A stretch of 64,000 nt of DNA from Paenibacillus sp. OVF10. GTDB lineage: Bacteria; Bacillota; Bacilli; Paenibacillales; Paenibacillaceae. The translations under genes and the position numbers were made by a program. The DNA lies in assembly GCA_022836915.1 (NCBI GenBank), contig CP094668.1, positions 6,262,001 to 6,326,000 of the forward strand. The letters are read 5' to 3'. Shown here piece after piece: positions 16,432-25,913 of the stretch; the first letter of the stretch is position 1, and each line of letters starts with the position of its first letter. The notes below the pieces were generated by a model. That model ran no database searches and had not been told where the DNA came from. It worked only from the letters and a program-made list of their open reading frames with translations.

Positions 16432-19062
16432 TTATGCAGTATGCCCGCTAACCAGCGAAACCGCCAGTTTCAGCGCTTCATCCAGCTTGGTCGCATCCTT
16501 GCCTCCGGCTTGCGCCATATCTGGACGTCCACCGCCACCGCCGCCGCATACTGCTGCGACTTCTTTGACGATTTTACCAGCGTGCAGTCCTTGTTTTACT
16601 TGTTCAGCAGGTACAGCTACAACAAAATTCACTTTGCCGTCCGCTGGAGCACCCAATACGAGTACCGCGTTAGGCAATTTTACTTTCAACTCATCTGCCA
16701 CTGTACGCAGCGCATCCATGTTCGGAGCATCTACGCGTGCTGCCAGCAATTGTGTATTTCCTGCTTGTACCACTTGATCCGTCAATTGACCAGCTTCCAT
16801 GGCACTCAGCTTGCTTTGCAGGGATTCAGTCTCTCTGGCTGCTTCTTTCAGTTGTTGATTCAGACCTTCAATCCGTTTAGGTACATCAGCCACATTTGCT
16901 TTGAGCAGTGCTGCTGATTGTTTGAGCAGTTCCAACTGGCTTTCCACATACAGATATGCGCCGCGGCCAGTTACAGCTTCGATCCGACGAACGCCGGAGC
17001 CGATTCCGCTCTCGCTCACCAGTTTGAAGATTCCAATCTCTGAAGTATTATTTACGTGACAGCCGCCACAAAGTTCCAAACTGTAGTCTCCAACTTGAAC
17101 GACACGTACAATATCTCCATATTTTTCGCCAAACAGGGCCATCGCGCCCATTTCTTTGGCTTCATCAATAGCTTTCAGCTCGATGTTCACGTTCAGACGA
17201 TTCCAGATCTGTTCATTCACCTGACGTTCAATCTCTGTCAACTCTTCCGGTGTGATGCTGCCGAAGTGAGAGAAGTCAAACCGCAGACGCTGTGGCTCTA
17301 CGAGCGATCCGGCCTGGTTTACGTGTGTGCCGAGCACATCTTTGAGTGCCTTGTGCAGCAAGTGGGTTGCCGTATGGTTTTTGATAATGTCGCCACGTTT
17401 CGCTGAGTCTACTTCGGCGTTGATCACATCACCTACACGCAGTTCACCGGACTCCACAGTCACCAGATGTACATGTTGTCCGAGTGGAGCTTTGAACAAA
17501 CCTTGTACTTTCGCTGTTCCACCAGCACCGCGCAGCAAGCCCTGATCACTCACTTGACCGCCACTTTCCGCGTAGAACGGAGTCTTGTCCAGAACAACCT
17601 GACACGTTTGGCCTTCGCCTACAGTTTCAACAAGGGCGTCACCAGCTACGATGGCTACCACTTTTGCTTCCGTCAACAGGTCAGTATAACCAACAAACTC
17701 GCTTTTAACCTCCAGGTCAGCAAGTGGTCCACCTTGAACTTTCATGCTCTCGTTCTCTTGACGCCCAGCACGTCCAAGCTCACGTTGTTTCTGCATGGAA
17801 GCATCAAAACCTTCACGATCCACAGTCAGACCATGCTCTGCGGCATAATCTTCAGTCAGGTCAAACGGGAAACCGTACGTATCATATAGTTTGAAAGCTT
17901 CAGGTCCGCTAATAACCGTGCGTCCTTCGGATTTGGCTGTGCCGCTGATATCAGCCAGAATAGCCAGACCATCTGTGAGTGTCTCGTGGAAACGCTCTTC
18001 TTCGGTTTTAATCACTTTGGCGATGAATTCCTGTTTGTCCACTACCTCAGGGTAGTACATTCCCATCACTTCACCAACGGTTGTAGTCAGTTCATACAAG
18101 AATGGACGGTCAAGTCCAAGCACTTTTCCATATCGAACTGCACGACGAAGCAAGCGACGGATGACATATCCACGTCCTTCATTACTTGGCAGAACGCCAT
18201 CACCTACTGCAAAGGCAACCGTACGGATATGATCGGCAATGACTTTCAGTGCAACATCAATCTCTACGCTGTCGTTATATTTCACACCCGCAAGAGCGGC
18301 TGTTCTTTGAATCATCGGTTGGAACAGGTCTGTGTCGAAGTTGGAATCCACATTTTGCAGAATGGAAGCAAAACGCTCCAAACCTGCACCTGTATCAATG
18401 TTTTTGTTAGGAAGCGGTGTGTAGCTGCCATCTTTGTTATGGTTGAACTGGGAGAATACCAGATTCCATACTTCCAGATAACGTTCGTTTTCCCCACCTG
18501 GATACATTTCAGGATCACTCATGTCGTTGCCATAAGCTTCGCCGCGGTCATAGAAGATCTCGGTACAAGGTCCACATGGGCCTTCGCCGATATCCCAGAA
18601 GTTTTCATCCAATTTAATGATACGCTCAGCAGGTAGCCCCACTTTTTCGTTCCACAGTTTGAATGCTTCTTCATCTTCCGGATATACCGTTACGGACAGA
18701 CGCTCCGGATCGAATCCGATCCACTCTTTGCTGGTCAAGAATTCCCACGCCCATGTTACGGTCTCTTCCTTGAAGTAATCTCCAATAGAGAAGTTGCCGA
18801 GCATTTCGAAGAACGTATGGTGACGACGCGTTTTGCCAACATTCTCGATATCATTGGTACGGATACATTTTTGGGAGTTCGCAAGGCGCGGGTTCTCCGG
18901 CTTCTCACGTCCATCAAAATATGGTTTGAGCGGTGCCATACCCGCATTGATCCACAGAAGGGAAGGATCGTTGTGAGGTACGAGCGATGCGCTCGGCTCG
19001 ATTTTGTGACCTTTACTTGCAAAAAACTCTATCCATTTGGACCGGATTTCACTGGCTTTCAT
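16432..19062 (-). CDS. alaS: Alanyl-tRNA synthetase
   Basis: Charges tRNA-Ala; 876 residues, the normal bacterial size. Class II core motif RHHTFFEMLGNFSIGDYF lies near the N terminus. The editing domain carries NHTATHLLH and CGGCHVNNTSEIG (zinc and editing ligands), and the C-terminal C-Ala domain ends with a glycine-rich GGGGGGRPDMAQAGG stretch. I start it at the ATG at 19062 (MKASEIRSKW), preceded by a GGGGG run. Upstream in-frame codons run into the T-box leader and are not family-like. Controlled by a T-box. Confidence 0.97.
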   Translation of the reverse strand: MKASEIRSKWIEFFASKGHKIEPSASLVPHNDPSLLWINAGMAPLKPYFDGREKPENPRLANSQKCIRTNDIENVGKTRRHHTFFEMLGNFSIGDYFKEETVTWAWEFLTSKEWIGFDPERLSVTVYPEDEEAFKLWNEKVGLPAERIIKLDENFWDIGEGPCGPCTEIFYDRGEAYGNDMSDPEMYPGGENERYLEVWNLVFSQFNHNKDGSYTPLPNKNIDTGAGLERFASILQNVDSNFDTDLFQPMIQRTAALAGVKYNDSVEIDVALKVIADHIRTVAFAVGDGVLPSNEGRGYVIRRLLRRAVRYGKVLGLDRPFLYELTTTVGEVMGMYYPEVVDKQEFIAKVIKTEEERFHETLTDGLAILADISGTAKSEGRTVISGPEAFKLYDTYGFPFDLTEDYAAEHGLTVDREGFDASMQKQRELGRAGRQENESMKVQGGPLADLEVKSEFVGYTDLLTEAKVVAIVAGDALVETVGEGQTCQVVLDKTPFYAESGGQVSDQGLLRGAGGTAKVQGLFKAPLGQHVHLVTVESGELRVGDVINAEVDSAKRGDIIKNHTATHLLHKALKDVLGTHVNQAGSLVEPQRLRFDFSHFGSITPEELTEIERQVNEQIWNRLNVNIELKAIDEAKEMGAMALFGEKYGDIVRVVQVGDYSLELCGGCHVNNTSEIGIFKLVSESGIGSGVRRIEAVTGRGAYLYVESQLELLKQSAALLKANVADVPKRIEGLNQQLKEAARETESLQSKLSAMEAGQLTDQVVQAGNTQLLAARVDAPNMDALRTVADELKVKLPNAVLVLGAPADGKVNFVVAVPAEQVKQGLHAGKIVKEVAAVCGGGGGGRPDMAQAGGKDATKLDEALKLAVSLVSGHTA

Positions 19063-19143
19063 ACTGGATGCCCCCATTAAATTATAATAGTCCGTTGCGT
19101 ATTCGCTCCGGTTGGTCAACATTGATTTTGTAAAAATAAACAC

Positions 19144-19432
19144 AAAAAACGCCCCTGAATAATCAGGGACGATGTTATCGCGGTACCACCCTGGTTATTG
19201 CTGTTCATCCCTTGCTGCCCGGACAAACAAACAATCTCCTCGTTCATGCGAAGTAACGGTCGCTCCCGGCAGGGTTGTCCTGCACTCCGAAATTAGCTTT
19301 CCGCCGCTTCATCTTTCAAGACTCTTCCAGCCATCAGTTCAGGCTCACCCTGATCTGAAGAAGTCTATTCTCTGAGGAAAGGAACCCTCGGCGTACTTTA
19401 TTTCATCATCGATTTCATGTTCTAAACATACA
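19144..19432 (-). promoter_or_regulatory. T-box leader of alaS
   Basis: The minus strand carries the T-box core GGTGGTACCGCGA (19178-19190), followed by a terminator stem (TCCCTGA...TCAGGGGCG, then T6) ending near 19144. Upstream is a long structured Stem I region with an AAGTACG segment consistent with the AGTA bulge. Uncharged tRNA-Ala should stabilise the antiterminator and allow alaS transcription. I did not resolve the GCN specifier with certainty. Confidence 0.9.
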
Positions 19433-19437
19433 CACTC

Positions 19438-19466
19438 ATTATATCGGTAGCACAAGCGGGTGTCAA
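19438..19466 (-). promoter_or_regulatory. Consensus sigma-A promoter of the alaS T-box transcript
   Basis: Minus-strand TTGACA (19461-19466) and TATAAT (19438-19443) are both perfect and separated by exactly 17 bases. Transcription should start just inside the T-box leader. Confidence 0.9.
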
Positions 19467-19497
19467 CGCGGGCCAGTTGATGTTTTAGGTCTACTAT

Positions 19498-20570
19498 TTA
19501 GTCGGTCCTTCGTTTGATGTAATAGGCGAAAAAGTGTTGCACAATCACCTTCAGTACGGCAAAAACAGGTACTGCCAGAATTAAACCTACAATGCCTGCC
19601 AGTTCACCTCCGACGAGCAGTGCAAATATAATCGACAGTGGGTGCAGATGCAACGTACGCCCCACCACTTGAGGAGAAATAACGTTGCTCTCCAGCACCT
19701 GGCACAGTGTATTCACAATAACAACAAGCAGCACCATTTTAAACGATACAGTTGATGCCATGACCACAGCAGGAGCAGCTCCAAGGAACGGCCCCAAATA
19801 GGGCACAATGTTGAACACAGCTACGATGCTTGCAAGCAGCAGGGCATACGGCATATCAATGACGATATAACCAATATAGGCAAAGATACCAACAATGACA
19901 CAGACAATAAACTGTCCCCGAATGTAGTTCCCCAGTGCAGTATCGATCTCTTTCATCACCGAGACAATCGCTTTACGACGTGAACGCGGAAGATACGCCA
20001 CAATGGTGCGCTCAAACACCTCAAAGTCTTTTAACATATAAAAGATCAGAAATGGCACGATAAACACATTGAATAACACATTAATGGTCGCCCCGATATT
20101 ATCCATTAACACGGTAATTCCCTGAGTTAGTCGATCCTCCATCTGAAAAAACCAACTGTTCATGCCTGTTCGCACACTTGGCGGCATTAATTTGTGATCC
20201 ATATTGTTCATCAGGCTCTGTGCACGCATGGACAGTTCCGGCATATGCTCGTTGAGTTCCCCAGCTGTTCAATCAATACCGGAATGACATTCATCAGAAT
20301 GACACCGAGACAGGTCAGGAAAAAGGCATATATGAGGAGTACCGCAATCGTACGCGGCACCTTGCGCCCTCCCAGCATGCTGACAATCGGATTGAGTACA
20401 TAGGATATGATAAGGGCTACGATAAAGGGTGCCAACACTGTTTTCAGGAACGCATATATGTGAAGCAGTAAAGGCCGCAGCAGCCAAATAAAATATAAAA
20501 TGATCAATCCGAGCAGCAGCCAGATCGCGTAACGGAACAGCTTGTTTTTGGTTAATTGCTCCACTTGCAT
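19498..20570 (-). CDS. AI-2E family permease, YrrI-like (frameshifted)
   Basis: About 357 residues after repair, with paired N-terminal TMs, a central amphipathic region and a C-terminal block of TMs (DMPYALLLASIVAVFNIVPYLGP is typical of the AI-2E family). The frame breaks at the C4 run 20259-20262. One more C gives IEQLGELNEHMPELSM and joins the two parts. The ATG at 20570 follows AGGAGA. B. subtilis yrrI occupies the same place upstream of alaS. It shares the family, not close identity, with the permease at 5695. Substrate unknown. Confidence 0.87.
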
Positions 20571-20674
20571 CTCTCCTTTTGGACTGGCTCTGAGAGTCAG
20601 TATATGTAGGAAAGGTAATATTTATTAACACAGCGCAGAAGTGGAAAGAGCAATCCTAACTTTTTTCTTAAACC

Positions 20675-20708
20675 CAAAAAACGCCTCCTTCATCAGAGAA
20701 GGAAGCGC
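20675..20708 (-). terminator. Terminator downstream of the zinc-ribbon gene
   Basis: On the minus strand CTTCCTTC and GAAGGAGGCG arms are followed by T6. The gene-free stretch 20571-20856 otherwise shows nothing I recognise. Confidence 0.75.
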
Positions 20709-20856
20709 ATTTTGCAGTACAGGTTAGCATATAATCATACATACACCAGCCGAACCACTATGTAACCGCATCTATATACATCTGCCAACAATTAACGACA
20801 GCCTCCCATGACAGACATTGTCATGAAACCGCATATAGAGGAAGTTATTCTGCTTA

Positions 20857-21066
20857 TTAAGAAGAAGCGTGAATATGAGGGAAGTCTTGTGGCAGCTCGT
20901 CCCCGAAGAACAAATCATCCAGGGAGCTCAGCGTACCGTCTTCTTCCACCTGATATACAGACATTTTCTCACCGTTCACCGTTAATTCAATAAAGCATCC
21001 CCAGCAATAAAACTGGTGGGAACCAATTTTCCCGATATCTTTGGAACTACAGTTTGGACATTTCAT
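20857..21066 (-). CDS. Small zinc-ribbon protein
   Basis: A 69-residue protein with two CxxC knuckles (CPNC near residue 3 and CWGC near residue 20), the pattern of a zinc ribbon. An acidic C-terminal half follows (EEDGTLSSLDDLFFGDE). AGGTGA is 7 bases from the ATG at 21066; an ATG two codons upstream would overlap the SD. It starts about 10 bases after the stop of the PRC-barrel gene, so the two are probably co-transcribed. Function unknown. Confidence 0.75.
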   Translation of the reverse strand: MKCPNCSSKDIGKIGSHQFYCWGCFIELTVNGEKMSVYQVEEDGTLSSLDDLFFGDELPQDFPHIHASS

Positions 21067-21076
21067 ATTCATTCAC

Positions 21077-21598
21077 CTATCCATTAACAGAATGAATGGC
21101 ATTTTCCAAGCGTTGTTCACTCAGAGACGGCACCATAATGGCACTTTCCCCGATGGACATATCGCTTGTACATGGCAGCCATTTGCGGCCCTCGATCAGA
21201 TCGGACACAAAACCGTCCGTAATTTCAATCCCTATTATTGTATTTCCCAACTCTTGGTCAAAATAAACATCGGAGACACGCCCAAGCAGCAAACCTTCTT
21301 CGGTGAGCACGGACATCTCCTTCAATTTAGACCGACCGAGGAGGTACGTGTATTTTATGTCGTCGGCTCCCGTCTTACGGACAGCCTGTTGATTACGGAT
21401 CATGACGGCATCTTCGCCGTAGGCAACGATATCTTGCCACTGCACGATTTTGACATGATTGGTAAACAGACCTTTGTTCTCAAGCTCAATGCCTTCGATC
21501 TCCCAATCATCATTCACAATGAAATCCTGGATTTTACCGACCTGCTTCCCGTCCTCAACATCAAAAACGGCAAGTCCGATCATTTCCTGAAGCTTCAT
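21077..21598 (-). CDS. PRC-barrel domain protein (YrrD-like)
   Basis: A 173-residue soluble protein with two PRC-barrel-type repeats: residues 1-80 beginning MKLQEMIGLAVFDVEDGKQVGKI, and residues 90-170 with LLGRVSDVYFDQELGNTIIGIEI. PRC barrels bind RNA or protein partners, as in RimM. B. subtilis YrrD lies near mnmA in the same chromosomal region. GGGGGACCC precedes the start. Partner unknown. Confidence 0.8.
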   Translation of the reverse strand: MKLQEMIGLAVFDVEDGKQVGKIQDFIVNDDWEIEGIELENKGLFTNHVKIVQWQDIVAYGEDAVMIRNQQAVRKTGADDIKYTYLLGRSKLKEMSVLTEEGLLLGRVSDVYFDQELGNTIIGIEITDGFVSDLIEGRKWLPCTSDMSIGESAIMVPSLSEQRLENAIHSVNG

Positions 21599-21762
21599 CG
21601 CTGGGTCCCCCTCATCTTCTTATCATTAAATAGGCGCGGCGCTATTGCTAGGTATGCCCAAAGTTGATGAGTGGCAATCAGACGCCGATCATCAAAACCG
21701 CTTCTATCCAACCGATGAAATGGAACTTCTTCCCTCCTTCTGTTCCATGTGTAAAGTTCCCC

Positions 21763-22914
21763 TTAGGGTCTATTACGCAGACGTCCAAGAATGGTTCCAA
21801 TTTTTTCGGCGGTTATCATGATTTCTTCCGTAGTATTACCCAATCCCCAGCTAAATCGAATCGCAGAGTGTAAAAATGTTTCAGGCAATTTCATCGCTTT
21901 GAGCACATGAGAGACTTCAAGTGAACCTGAAGTGCAGGCAGAACCGCTTGCAACAGCAATCCCTTCCATATCCAGATTCATTAACATCGTCTCTGTGGAC
22001 ACTTCCGGAAAGCTGATATTCAGGATGTTTGGCAGCGTATGCTCCAGGTGTCCATTCACGTGAAAGTGCTCCGTCCCCACATGAATTTCAAGCTGTTCCA
22101 ACAAAAGTTTACGCAATTCCAAATCATGCTGCCGATGCGCCTCCGTTTGTGCTGATGCAATCTTGAGCGCCTCTGCAAATCCGGTAATACCTGCGATATT
22201 TTCCGTACCAGCGCGACGCTGACGCTCTTGCAACCCACCGTGAGCTCTTGCTTCCAGCACAATTCCTCGCCGGACATAGAGTGCACCCACGCCCTGAGGT
22301 CCATTGATTTTATGCGCTGAGAAGCTGATCAGGTCCACAGGCAGTTCCTTACAGGAAATATTCTGGCTGCCCAGAGCCTGAACTGCATCGGTATGGAAAA
22401 GGATATTATGCTGACGGGCAAGCTCACCTACCTCGCGGATCGGCTGAATCGTGCCTACTTCATTGTTGGCATACATCATGGTGATTAACACCGTATCCGG
22501 TCGAATGGCCTCTTGCAACTCATCCAAATTTATTCGTCCATAACGATCCACAGATAGATAGGTTACTTCATAACCTTGCCGCTCCAATTCCTGACACGTA
22601 TGCAAGACAGCATGGTGCTCAATTGCAGTCGTAATGACGTGTTTCCCCTTATCCTGCCTGGATGAGACTACTCCAAAGATTGCCAGATTGTCGCTCTCCG
22701 TGCCGCCTCCGGTGAATACCAATTCGTCCGGGAAACAGCCCAAAGACGCCGCAATGACATCCCTTGCTCCGCTGACAGTCCGTTTGGCCTCACGCCCAAA
22801 GGCATGGATACTTGATGCATTGCCAAATTGTCCTGTCATGACGTTCATCATCGCTTCTGCGACTTGTGGATGCATAGGTGTCGATGCGGCGTGATCCAAA
22901 TAAATTCGTTTCAT
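21763..22914 (-). CDS. Cysteine desulfurase, IscS/YrvO type
   Basis: A PLP enzyme that moves sulfur from cysteine to an active-site persulfide. The 383 residues match the family. The N-terminal YLDHAASTP motif, the PLP lysine in SFSAHKINGPQG and the mobile catalytic cysteine in SGSACTSGSLEVSHVL are present. In B. subtilis YrvO feeds MnmA for 2-thiouridine in tRNA. Here it is near mnmA and cymR but not in one operon with them, because a plus-strand gene lies between iscS and cymR. GGGGTGA precedes the ATG. Confidence 0.93.
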   Translation of the reverse strand: MKRIYLDHAASTPMHPQVAEAMMNVMTGQFGNASSIHAFGREAKRTVSGARDVIAASLGCFPDELVFTGGGTESDNLAIFGVVSSRQDKGKHVITTAIEHHAVLHTCQELERQGYEVTYLSVDRYGRINLDELQEAIRPDTVLITMMYANNEVGTIQPIREVGELARQHNILFHTDAVQALGSQNISCKELPVDLISFSAHKINGPQGVGALYVRRGIVLEARAHGGLQERQRRAGTENIAGITGFAEALKIASAQTEAHRQHDLELRKLLLEQLEIHVGTEHFHVNGHLEHTLPNILNISFPEVSTETMLMNLDMEGIAVASGSACTSGSLEVSHVLKAMKLPETFLHSAIRFSWGLGNTTEEIMITAEKIGTILGRLRNRP

Positions 22915-23046
22915 TTATCTTCACCCCGTTATATGTTAAATTTCTATCTCATGGCAAACTGTCAAAATTGGAAACTGAAACGGATGCTCTGTTGTCACAT
23001 CTTCGTGTATAATGTTATATATCCATTTCAAAAAGGAGAGAGAGAC

Positions 23047-23379
23047 ATGAGTGATCCCATTCTCGGGCAGATTCTGAATCAGCTTCAACAAATGGACAAA
23101 CGATTCGACAGTATCGACGTACGTCTTGAAAAGATGGAAGACAGACTGAATACCATGGATAGCAGACTGGACACCATAGAGGAACAAACTAAAAACATTC
23201 CGCTTCTTCAACAAGCTGTTCTGGAAACATTGACCGTTACGAAACGTCTTGACGCTTCCCAATCCGCCTCTGAACGCAAAGTAACTACCGAATTGAATAC
23301 CCATCAGCACAGCATTGATATTTTGAATCGCCGTCAGTTACGCATGGAAGCTGATATAGAAACCTTAAAAAGTCGCTGA
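23047..23379 (+). CDS. Small coiled-coil protein of unknown function
   Basis: A 110-residue protein. Residues 8-55 form a heptad coiled coil with repeated short units (RFDSIDVRLEKMEDRL, then NTMDSRLDTIEEQ), like the DUF-type tail-fibre or phage XhlA-like helical proteins, but without a transmembrane segment. A second helical part follows after NIPLLQQAV. AAAGGAGAGAGAGAC precedes the ATG, and a TATAAT stands about 40 bases upstream. It lies on the opposite strand between iscS and cymR. No function can be assigned. Confidence 0.75.
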   Translation: MSDPILGQILNQLQQMDKRFDSIDVRLEKMEDRLNTMDSRLDTIEEQTKNIPLLQQAVLETLTVTKRLDASQSASERKVTTELNTHQHSIDILNRRQLRMEADIETLKSR

Positions 23380-23506
23380 TTCACAAGATAGACAGTTAGG
23401 CTCCAACTTGACCAACTTGTAAATCTGCGGCTTTGAATACATAGTCCCTGCTCAATTAAAGTATTCTGTAGAAAAAATGAAGAACAAAGTACCCATTGGC
23501 ATGTCT

Positions 23507-23529
23507 AAAGCCCCCAAGTTGGGGGCTTT
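23507..23529. terminator. Bidirectional terminator between the coiled-coil gene and cymR
   Basis: A near-perfect hairpin AAAGCCCCCAA / TTGGGGGCTTT with A and T flanks on either side. It suits both convergent genes. Confidence 0.85.
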
Positions 23530-23560
23530 ATTGTGTCTTCTGTGATGCGAATTAGTGACC

Positions 23561-23979
23561 TTAAATGTAAAACATGTAGCTATCTTTTTGTCCTGATCCT
23601 GGAAGGTAATCAGGTCTTTCAGTGTGGTGGAATCCAACACTTCCGCAATCCCGTCACGAATACGCAACCACAGATCACGTTTCGCCGGATCATCTTCCTC
23701 CGTGAAGTCTACTGGAGAGATTGGCCCTTCCAGTACACGGATTACATCGCCTGCAGTCACGGTTGCAGGATCACCCGCAAGGATATAACCGCCGTAAGCA
23801 CCTCTAATGCTCTTCACCAGTCCTGCATTACGTAGTGGAGCAATCAGCTGCTCCAGGTAATGCTCCGAGAGCTGGTTGCGCTCGGCAATGCTTTTAAGTG
23901 ATGTAGGGCCTTCGCCTGTTCTGGCAGCAAGCTCCATCATGATTGTGAGGCCGTAACGGCCTTTTGTCGATATTTTCAA
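23561..23979 (-). CDS. cymR: Rrf2-family regulator CymR (frameshifted)
   Basis: An Rrf2-type DNA-binding protein, 139 residues after repair, matching B. subtilis CymR (138). CymR with CysK represses cysteine and sulfur assimilation genes. ISTKGRYGLTIMMELA and the winged-helix segment LSEHYLEQLIAPLRNAGLVKS are diagnostic. It lacks the three cysteines that bind iron-sulfur in IscR. I choose the TTG at 23979, 6 bases after AGAGGTG. At the T5 run 23585-23589 one base is missing; adding it gives the expected short tail DSYMFYI and a stop at 23561-23563. Confidence 0.88.
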
Positions 23980-24251
23980 AGGAGTCACCTCTTTCAATTT
24001 TCAGAAACGATTGGAAACTTTATATTTTATCCTGTGGTCCACGACCTTTTGTTTTACGATCTGTCCACAGCAGAGATTCATAGAACTAATCTTTAACCTT
24101 CTAATTCTCCGTATTCCGATCATAACCCTCAGCTAATGTTAACATATCTGCATGCTTTATGGAAAAGAAAGATTGACGATATTCCAAAATGTGCGTCTGT
24201 GGTGGACACTATCCAAAATTGGCCGGGTGTATCGTATCTTGAGTCCGGTTA

Positions 24252-24260
24252 TGCTAGAAT
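24252..24260 (+). promoter_or_regulatory. Extended -10 promoter of mnmA
   Basis: TGCTAGAAT fits an extended -10 element (TGnTATAAT) about 40 bases before the mnmA start. No strong -35 box is seen 17 bases upstream, as is common for extended -10 promoters. Confidence 0.5.
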
Positions 24261-24300
24261 AAGAAACGAAACACATTTATATATAGAAATGGTGATAACG

Positions 24301-25424
24301 ATGTCCAAAACAATTGAAAATACACGGGTCGTCGTTGGCATGTCCGGAGGTGTCGATTCTTCCGTTACCGCACTGCTGCTGAAAGAGCAAGGGTACGATG
24401 TCATCGGCATTTTCATGAAAAACTGGGATGACACCGACGAGTTCGGCCACTGTACCGCTGAAGAAGATTCAGAGGATGTACGCCGCGTATGTGAACAGAT
24501 CGGCATTCCTTACTACACTGTCAACTTCGAGAAAGAGTATTTTGATAAAGTATTTACCTATTTCCTTGATGAATATAAGTCGGGCCGCACGCCAAATCCG
24601 GATGTCATGTGTAATCGTGAGATCAAATTTGGTGAATTCCTGAACAAAGCTCTGGATCTCGGCGCAGATTATGTAGCTACAGGACACTATGCTCGTCTGA
24701 TTGAAGAAGATGGCACACTCAAGTTGCTTCGTGGTGTGGATAACAATAAGGATCAAACGTATTTCCTTAACGCACTCAATCAGAACCAGCTGTCCAAAGC
24801 CATGTTCCCGATTGGTCATCTGCCCAAACCGGAAGTACGCAAAATCGCAGAAGCGGCTGGTTTGTATACTGCCAAGAAAAAGACAGCACAGGTGTCTGCT
24901 TCATCGGTGAGCGTAATTTCAAAGAGTTCCTGAGTAACTATCTGCCTGCCAAAGGTGGAGACATGGTTGATATCGCAACTGGTGAAGTCAAAGGTCGTCA
25001 TGATGGTCTGATGTACTACACACTTGGACAACGCCAAGGTCTTGGCATTGGCGGTTCCGGCAATGGTGAACCCTGGTTCGTTGCAGACAAGAATCTGGAG
25101 AAGAATCAACTGCTTGTTGTTCAGGGCGATGCCCATGCAAGCTTGTACTCCACGGGTCTAATCGCAACGGGTGTGAACTGGATTGCTGGTGAAGAGCACA
25201 TGCCTAATGTGCCATTCCGTTGTACTGCCAAATTCCGCTATCGTCAGCCGGATCAAGGTGTTACATTGACCTGGCAGGAAGATGGAAGTGTAGATGTACA
25301 ATTTGATCAGCAGCAAAAAGCCATTACGCCAGGACAAGCCGTTGTTTTCTACGACGGAGAGGTCTGCCTGGGTGGGGGTACGATCGATCAGGTGCAAAAA
25401 GTACCTGTACCTGCAATGCAATAA
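24301..25424 (+). CDS. mnmA: tRNA-specific 2-thiouridylase (frameshifted)
   Basis: Thiolates U34 of tRNA-Lys, -Glu and -Gln. About 374 residues after repair, the family size. GMSGGVDSSV is the PP-loop ATP site, MCNREIKF holds one catalytic cysteine, and after repair TGVCFIGER holds the second. The frame breaks at an A5 run (24877-24881); adding an A gives AKKKDSTGVCFIGERNF and carries it to 25424. The ATG at 24301 follows GGTGATAACG. Sulfur should come from the IscS-type desulfurase nearby. A terminator follows. Confidence 0.95.
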
Positions 25425-25476
25425 TAGAGCTTGTCCATTAAAATGCGGATTATACACAATACCGTGTATCCCTATT

Positions 25477-25519
25477 AAAAAAGCCGTCTTTCATGTATAC
25501 CATGAAGGATGGCTTTTTT
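25477..25519. terminator. Bidirectional terminator between mnmA and crcB
   Basis: A6, then GCC.TC.TTCATG / CATGAA.GA.GGC arms, then T6. It serves both convergent transcripts. Confidence 0.85.
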
Positions 25520-25553
25520 CCTGCTTTTCTTTGCAAAAAATAAAATTAGTTCG

Positions 25554-25913
25554 TTATGCAGTCAACCAGACTCCTGCCAAGCAGGCCAACACCCCAACTA
25601 CAACCGAACTGACGACGTAGAGCGCCGCTCTTACGTATCGTTGTCGACCCATAAGTCCTAACGTTTCATAGCCAAAGGTGGAGAACGTGGTGTACGCACC
25701 GCAGAACCCGGTTCCCCAGATCACCCAGATTCCATCTGAGATCATTGCAGATTGATGCCACCCGTATAACAGCCCAAGCAGCAGTGAACCACTGATGTTG
25801 ATGATCCATGTTCCCCATGGAAAAGCCGTTCCCAGCAAGCCAGAGACCCATTTTCCCAGACTGAAACGCAGTACCGCACCCAGCACACCTGCCAACCCAA
25901 TCCACAGGATCAT
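25554..25913 (-). CDS. crcB: Fluoride channel subunit CrcB/FluC, second gene
   Basis: A four-TM protein of 119 residues of the CrcB/Fluc family, which expels fluoride. GTGFCGAYTTFSTF is the family signature (the phenylalanine box), and WIINISGSLLLGLLYG carries the conserved Asn-x-x-Gly motif of TM2. It begins within the stop of the preceding crcB gene (ATGA overlap). Paired crcB genes in Bacillales are thought to form an antiparallel heterodimer. The upstream in-frame codons are the other crcB gene read in a different frame, so I use the ATG at 25913. Confidence 0.9.
   Translation of the reverse strand: MILWIGLAGVLGAVLRFSLGKWVSGLLGTAFPWGTWIINISGSLLLGLLYGWHQSAMISDGIWVIWGTGFCGAYTTFSTFGYETLGLMGRQRYVRAALYVVSSVVVGVLACLAGVWLTA

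Noticed and set aside
17986..18636. 216-codon plus-strand frame within alaS
   Set aside because: Antisense shadow of the intact synthetase; no SD and His/Phe/Ile composition typical of such shadows.
21041..21667. 208-codon plus-strand frame opposite the PRC-barrel gene
   Set aside because: Shadow frame; the minus strand has a good SD, motif and context.
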